From Anaerolineales bacterium UBA4823 (GTDB lineage: Bacteria; Chloroflexota; Anaerolineae; Anaerolineales; UBA4823): 9,123 nt of DNA. Below are positions 6,052 to 9,123 of the stretch, piece after piece. Within the stretch, counting starts at the first letter, position 1. Every line of letters begins with the position of its first letter. Location: NCBI GenBank assembly GCA_002402275.1, contig DHFN01000245.1:5368-14490 (forward strand). The letters are read 5' to 3'. The translations under genes were made by a program, and so were the position numbers. The notes below the pieces were generated by a model. That model was not told the origin of the DNA, did not search any database, and worked only from the letters and a program-made list of their open reading frames with translations.

Positions 6052-7749
6052 TTATAGGGAAGGTTTAATGTCTCGGATGACTAATTGTAAATAGCTGTTC
6101 CCATTAAAATCATTTTGCTCGATTGAATATAGGATATCAATTTTGCTTGGTAGGGTTTCATATAAATTCCCTTTATGGAAGGCAATACAGGGATAAGCAC
6201 TATTAACTTGGAAGCGGAGGTGGGATAAATCCCTTCCAACTTGCTTTACATTCTTAGGGGTTAAATTACGGCTCACGAATAAGGGGGATGGATTGTCAAT
6301 ACCGGTCGGTTGAAGTAGTTCCAAGTCATTAAAAAAATTGATCCCGTTATTTAAGTCTAGCTCAAGGTCAACATTAACGGTGGGTTGTAAAAAGGAATCC
6401 TTTAATTTATTTTCAGCGATTTTCCGAAGGCGGGCTAATAATTCTGGAAAAAGCTCACGTCTGATGGTAAATCCTGCAGCTGCTGCATGACCACCGTGAT
6501 GCTCCATGAGATCAACACACTCATCTAAAGTTTCTGTGATGTTTAACTCAGGAATTGACCTACAAGAACCACGGACATGTTCATCATTTATAGAAGCCAC
6601 AATGGCAGGACGGTAGAACTTTTCGGTTAAATGAGAAGCAACTAACCCGATAACCCCCAAGTTGAAATCGGGATCGGCAGCAATAAGAATGTATGGATTT
6701 TCCTGATCTTTCAAAGCAAGCTCAGTGGCAATTTCCTCATACCGTCGGGTGAGCTCTTGGCGTTGACGATTCTGATTGTCTAAATCTTGAGCTAGTTTGC
6801 TAGCTTGATTTGGATTATCGGTAAACAGGAGATTTAATGCTGCTACTGCAGACTCTAATCGTCCAGCAGCATTCAAACGAGGTGCTAACAAATGAGAGAT
6901 ATGCTGAGAAGTTAACTTTTGGGGAGATATGCCAGCAATAGAAATCAATGCCCGAATCCCAGGTCTTTGACTATGTCGGAGTTGTTCTAAGCCAACCCGG
7001 GCGAGGGTGCGGTTTTCATCTACTAAAGGCACCATATCTGCAATTGTCCCTAATGCTACCAGTTCCAGATAATCTTCAGAATTAATTCGTGTCTGTGGTT
7101 TTATATTTTGATAAGCCTGGATTAATTTAAAAGCGACCCCTACGCCGGCTAGGTCTTTAAAAGGATAGGGGTCCTTTTCCTGTTTCGGGTTTATGATTAC
7201 TTTCGAATCAGGTAGTTCATTCAAAGGTTGGTGGTGATCAGTGATGATCAAATCTAGCCCAATTCTTTTAGCATGTTCTGCCTCGGCATGGGAACGGATC
7301 CCACAATCCACCGTGATGATGAGTTTCACTTTTTGCTCTTTTAGACCATCAATTGCCTCAGAACGAACGCCGTACCCTTCGTCAAACCGATTGGGAATAT
7401 GATAGATAGCTTCAGCGCCTCTCCTTTTTAGATAATCCAATAATATCGTTGTAGCTGTTACCCCATCCACATCATAATCTCCGTAGATTGCGATCTTTTC
7501 ATGGTGAGTAATAGCAAAATCAATCCGATCAATGGCAAACTCCATATTTAATAAAGTGAGTGGGTCGTGCACCTTATCTAAATTTGGGTGAAGGTATTCT
7601 TGGGCTGTTTCTGAAGTTGTGATGCCGCGATTAAATAGCAACTGTCTTAGAACCGGATTGAATGGGGAAAGGTTCTGATCAATCTCCCTTGGAATCGGTG
7701 GGGCAACTTCCCAAATTGAATTAATTTGATGATTAGAACATGCGTCCAT
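6052..7749 (-). CDS. recJ: Single-stranded-DNA-specific exonuclease RecJ
   Basis: RecJ degrades single-stranded DNA 5' to 3' in recombinational and mismatch repair, using two metal ions. The DHH-family motifs are in order (numbered from the ATG at 7749): YGDYDVDGVT with D91, D93 and D95; VDCG with D148; DHH at 171-173; GTIAD with D238; then DHHA1-region motifs PRLNAAGR (290-297), NLGVIG (363-368) and GGHAAAAG (419-426), and a C-terminal OB-like domain ending near IRDIKPSL. The frame reaches an ATG at 7776, but that codon overlaps a promoter-like TGCTATACT, so the ATG at 7749 (MDACSNHQ) is preferred and gives 565 residues, a normal length. Neither ATG has a Shine-Dalgarno. The usual His of the motif before GVIG is Asn here, which I recall as common in Anaerolineae. 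It is divergent from yvcK and convergent with the glycosyltransferase. Confidence 0.96.
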   Translation of the reverse strand: MDACSNHQINSIWEVAPPIPREIDQNLSPFNPVLRQLLFNRGITTSETAQEYLHPNLDKVHDPLTLLNMEFAIDRIDFAITHHEKIAIYGDYDVDGVTATTILLDYLKRRGAEAIYHIPNRFDEGYGVRSEAIDGLKEQKVKLIITVDCGIRSHAEAEHAKRIGLDLIITDHHQPLNELPDSKVIINPKQEKDPYPFKDLAGVGVAFKLIQAYQNIKPQTRINSEDYLELVALGTIADMVPLVDENRTLARVGLEQLRHSQRPGIRALISIAGISPQKLTSQHISHLLAPRLNAAGRLESAVAALNLLFTDNPNQASKLAQDLDNQNRQRQELTRRYEEIATELALKDQENPYILIAADPDFNLGVIGLVASHLTEKFYRPAIVASINDEHVRGSCRSIPELNITETLDECVDLMEHHGGHAAAAGFTIRRELFPELLARLRKIAENKLKDSFLQPTVNVDLELDLNNGINFFNDLELLQPTGIDNPSPLFVSRNLTPKNVKQVGRDLSHLRFQVNSAYPCIAFHKGNLYETLPSKIDILYSIEQNDFNGNSYLQLVIRDIKPSL

Positions 7750-7766
7750 ATGCAAGGTAAAAATCA

Positions 7767-7775
7767 AGTATAGCA
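7767..7775 (-). promoter_or_regulatory. Extended -10 promoter of recJ
   Basis: The minus strand reads TGC-TATACT, with a weak TTTATT 17 bases upstream as a possible -35. The predicted start near 7760 leaves a leader of about 11 bases before the ATG at 7749 and would exclude the upstream in-frame ATG at 7776 from the transcript. Confidence 0.5.
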
Positions 7776-7823
7776 TACAAAAATCTATTAATAAAAATTA
7801 ATTTTCTTCTTAATGATTCTGCG

Positions 7824-7852
7824 TTGACGTTGAAATAAAAGACTGCTATGAT
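7824..7852 (+). promoter_or_regulatory. Sigma-70-type promoter of yvcK, nearly leaderless
   Basis: TTGACG at 7824-7829 and TATGAT at 7847-7852 are separated by 17 bases, and the -10 is preceded by TGC, giving an extended -10 as well. This is the best promoter in the window. The expected start at about 7859-7862 falls within three bases of, or on, the ATG at 7862, and no Shine-Dalgarno fits between. Confidence 0.65.
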
Positions 7853-7861
7853 GATAGCTGG

Positions 7862-9123
7862 ATGAACAACAAAAACCATAATACGAAAATTTCCAATTTA
7901 ACTCATTATTTACGTTGGCTATCTCCAGGGATAGGAATCAAACGCTGGATCTTAATAACTTTGCTTGGGACCACATTTGTTGGAGTGGGAGTTGGAGTTG
8001 TCCTTTTGCATTTCTATCGAACTGCGCCAGAATCTTGGTGGCTTCCCCTTCTTTCCGTAATTTCATTACGTTTTTTAGCCAGACCAATCCGAGCGCTTAT
8101 TTTTATTGGGATCGGGTTTGTTTTGATCATTGGGGGAATTTATGGGATGAGCCACTCTTTAATAAAACCATTTGTTAAACCAGGCCAAAAAGTTGTTGAT
8201 GAATTAACTCAACATAAAAAATTAGAAAAAGGACCTAAGATCGTAGCCATCGGAGGAGGACATGGTTTAGCGAATTTGCTCAGAGGGATAAAAGAGCATA
8301 CATACAACATTACTGCAATTGTTACAGTAGCCGATGATGGGGGTTCGTCGGGAAAATTACGCCGGGGATATGGGATATTACCTCCCGGTGATTTGCGAAA
8401 TTGCTTAGCTGCTTTATCAGATGATGAAGCTTTGCTGTCACAACTTTTTCAATACCGTTTCCCGGATAGCCAAACTGAGCTGGATGGTCATTCGTTTGGT
8501 AATTTATTTATTACAGCGCTGGCTGATATAATGGGGGGTTTTGAAGAGGCAGTTGCTGAATCGGGCCGCGTTTTGGCAGTCAAAGGGAGAGTATTGCCCT
8601 CTACGATAAATACTGTAAGTCTCATTGCTGATGTGAACATTCCAATGGCTGAAACCGATTTGAGGATTGAAGGAGAAAGCGCAATCCCAAGAACAAATGG
8701 AAAAGTGAAGCGAGTTTATTTACAACCAGAAGCTCCACCAGCATTTCCCGAAACGATCAATGCAATATTGAACGCTGATTTGATTGTAATTGGCCCTGGA
8801 AGTCTTTATACAAGTATCTTGCCAAATTTATTGGTTCCGGAGATCACTCAAGCAATTCGCAGCAGTAAAGCCTTTAAAGTATTTGTTTGTAATATCGCTA
8901 CCCAAAAAGGAGAGACAGACCATTACACCTGCGAAGACCATATTCACGCGGTAGAAAATCATGTCGGAGCGGGAATTTTTGATTTAGTTTTGGTAAACCG
9001 CTATCCCAAATTCAATGTTGGAAATAAGGCCGAATGGGTTCAATTAGATCATGATTTACCGAACCATTATCAAACCCTCTCCGAGAAGTTGTATGATGAA
9101 ACCAATCCAACCAGTCATGATGC
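7862..9123 (+). CDS. yvcK: YvcK/CofD-like gluconeogenesis factor with N-terminal membrane anchor, C-terminus outside window
   Basis: The frame is open from the ATG at 7862 to the right edge (420 residues). Residues 126 onward are a YvcK domain, a relative of the CofD phospholactate transferase fold that binds UDP-sugars and is needed for growth on gluconeogenic carbon and normal cell-wall synthesis in Bacillus. Motifs are VAIGGGHGL (128-136), TVADDGGSSGKLRR (155-168), LPPGDLRN (173-180), LFQYRF, DGHSFGNL and GPGSLYTS (311-318). The family usually reads GGGTG; His134 replaces Thr. Family members are usually soluble and about 320 residues, but here about 120 residues precede the domain, with hydrophobic segments near 29-49 and 78-96 and basic residues at 27-28, predicting a hairpin anchor with the enzyme-like domain in the cytoplasm. 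The start is supported by the promoter just upstream; the mRNA may be leaderless. Only the last few tens of residues are probably missing. A rapZ-yvcK-whiA arrangement is typical of Firmicutes; rapZ is not upstream here. Confidence 0.93.
   Translation, partial: MNNKNHNTKISNLTHYLRWLSPGIGIKRWILITLLGTTFVGVGVGVVLLHFYRTAPESWWLPLLSVISLRFLARPIRALIFIGIGFVLIIGGIYGMSHSLIKPFVKPGQKVVDELTQHKKLEKGPKIVAIGGGHGLANLLRGIKEHTYNITAIVTVADDGGSSGKLRRGYGILPPGDLRNCLAALSDDEALLSQLFQYRFPDSQTELDGHSFGNLFITALADIMGGFEEAVAESGRVLAVKGRVLPSTINTVSLIADVNIPMAETDLRIEGESAIPRTNGKVKRVYLQPEAPPAFPETINAILNADLIVIGPGSLYTSILPNLLVPEITQAIRSSKAFKVFVCNIATQKGETDHYTCEDHIHAVENHVGAGIFDLVLVNRYPKFNVGNKAEWVQLDHDLPNHYQTLSEKLYDETNPTSHD

Noticed and set aside
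6035..6060. Possible bidirectional terminator between the convergent glycosyltransferase and recJ genes
   Set aside because: There is only an 8-base palindrome, CCCTAGGG (6039-6046), with no room for a loop and no U-tract on either strand. The two genes may end by antisense read-through or Rho, but nothing in the sequence shows it.
7915..8178. 87-codon plus-strand open frame
   Set aside because: Shifted frame within the membrane region of yvcK; the yvcK frame is open from 7862 through all conserved motifs.

Overview
The window looks like a chromosomal segment from a member of the Chloroflexota, most likely class Anaerolineae. This is inferred from remembered family features, not from a search: a GH3-like secreted protein whose catalytic loop reads KNFPGNGGADR, a RecJ with NLGVIG in place of the usual His-containing motif, a YvcK reading GGGHGL with an N-terminal membrane region, and an orphan winged-helix AAA+ ATPase. 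Base composition is moderately AT-rich throughout, and no base-composition break, insertion sequence, tRNA, rRNA or CRISPR array is visible.

Layout. Positions 1-5241 hold four minus-strand genes in one likely operon, transcribed from right to left: a winged-helix AAA+ ATPase (3895-5241), a cytosolic-type glycerophosphodiester phosphodiesterase (3106-3861), a beta-subunit-like family I CoA-transferase protein (2174-3004) and a secreted GH3-like protein (1-2177, C-terminus outside the window). The last two genes overlap by 4 bases. A divergent promoter region (5242-5350) separates this operon from a plus-strand GT2 glycosyltransferase of the polyprenyl-phosphate sugar synthase type (5351-6034). 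That gene converges, with a 17-base gap, on recJ (6052-7749, minus). A second divergent promoter region (7750-7861) separates recJ from a membrane-anchored YvcK/CofD-like protein (7862 to the right edge, C-terminus outside the window).

How the genes work together. The four operon genes do not form a recognised pathway. GDPD releases glycerol 3-phosphate from phospholipid head groups, the GH3-like protein is exported, and the CoA-transferase-like and AAA+ proteins are cytoplasmic with unknown partners. The glycosyltransferase (lipid-linked sugar donors), YvcK (central carbon and cell-wall control) and RecJ (DNA repair) are ordinary housekeeping functions.

Regulation. The four best promoter candidates all carry an extended -10 element of the form TGN-TATNNT, and two of them put the predicted transcription start on, or within three bases of, the ATG. 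This suggests leaderless mRNAs. The most notable protein-level observations are the loss of expected catalytic residues in the GH3-like protein and in the CoA-transferase-like protein, the latter also without a visible alpha subunit. I did not find a clearly new multi-gene system; most of the window is conserved housekeeping content.
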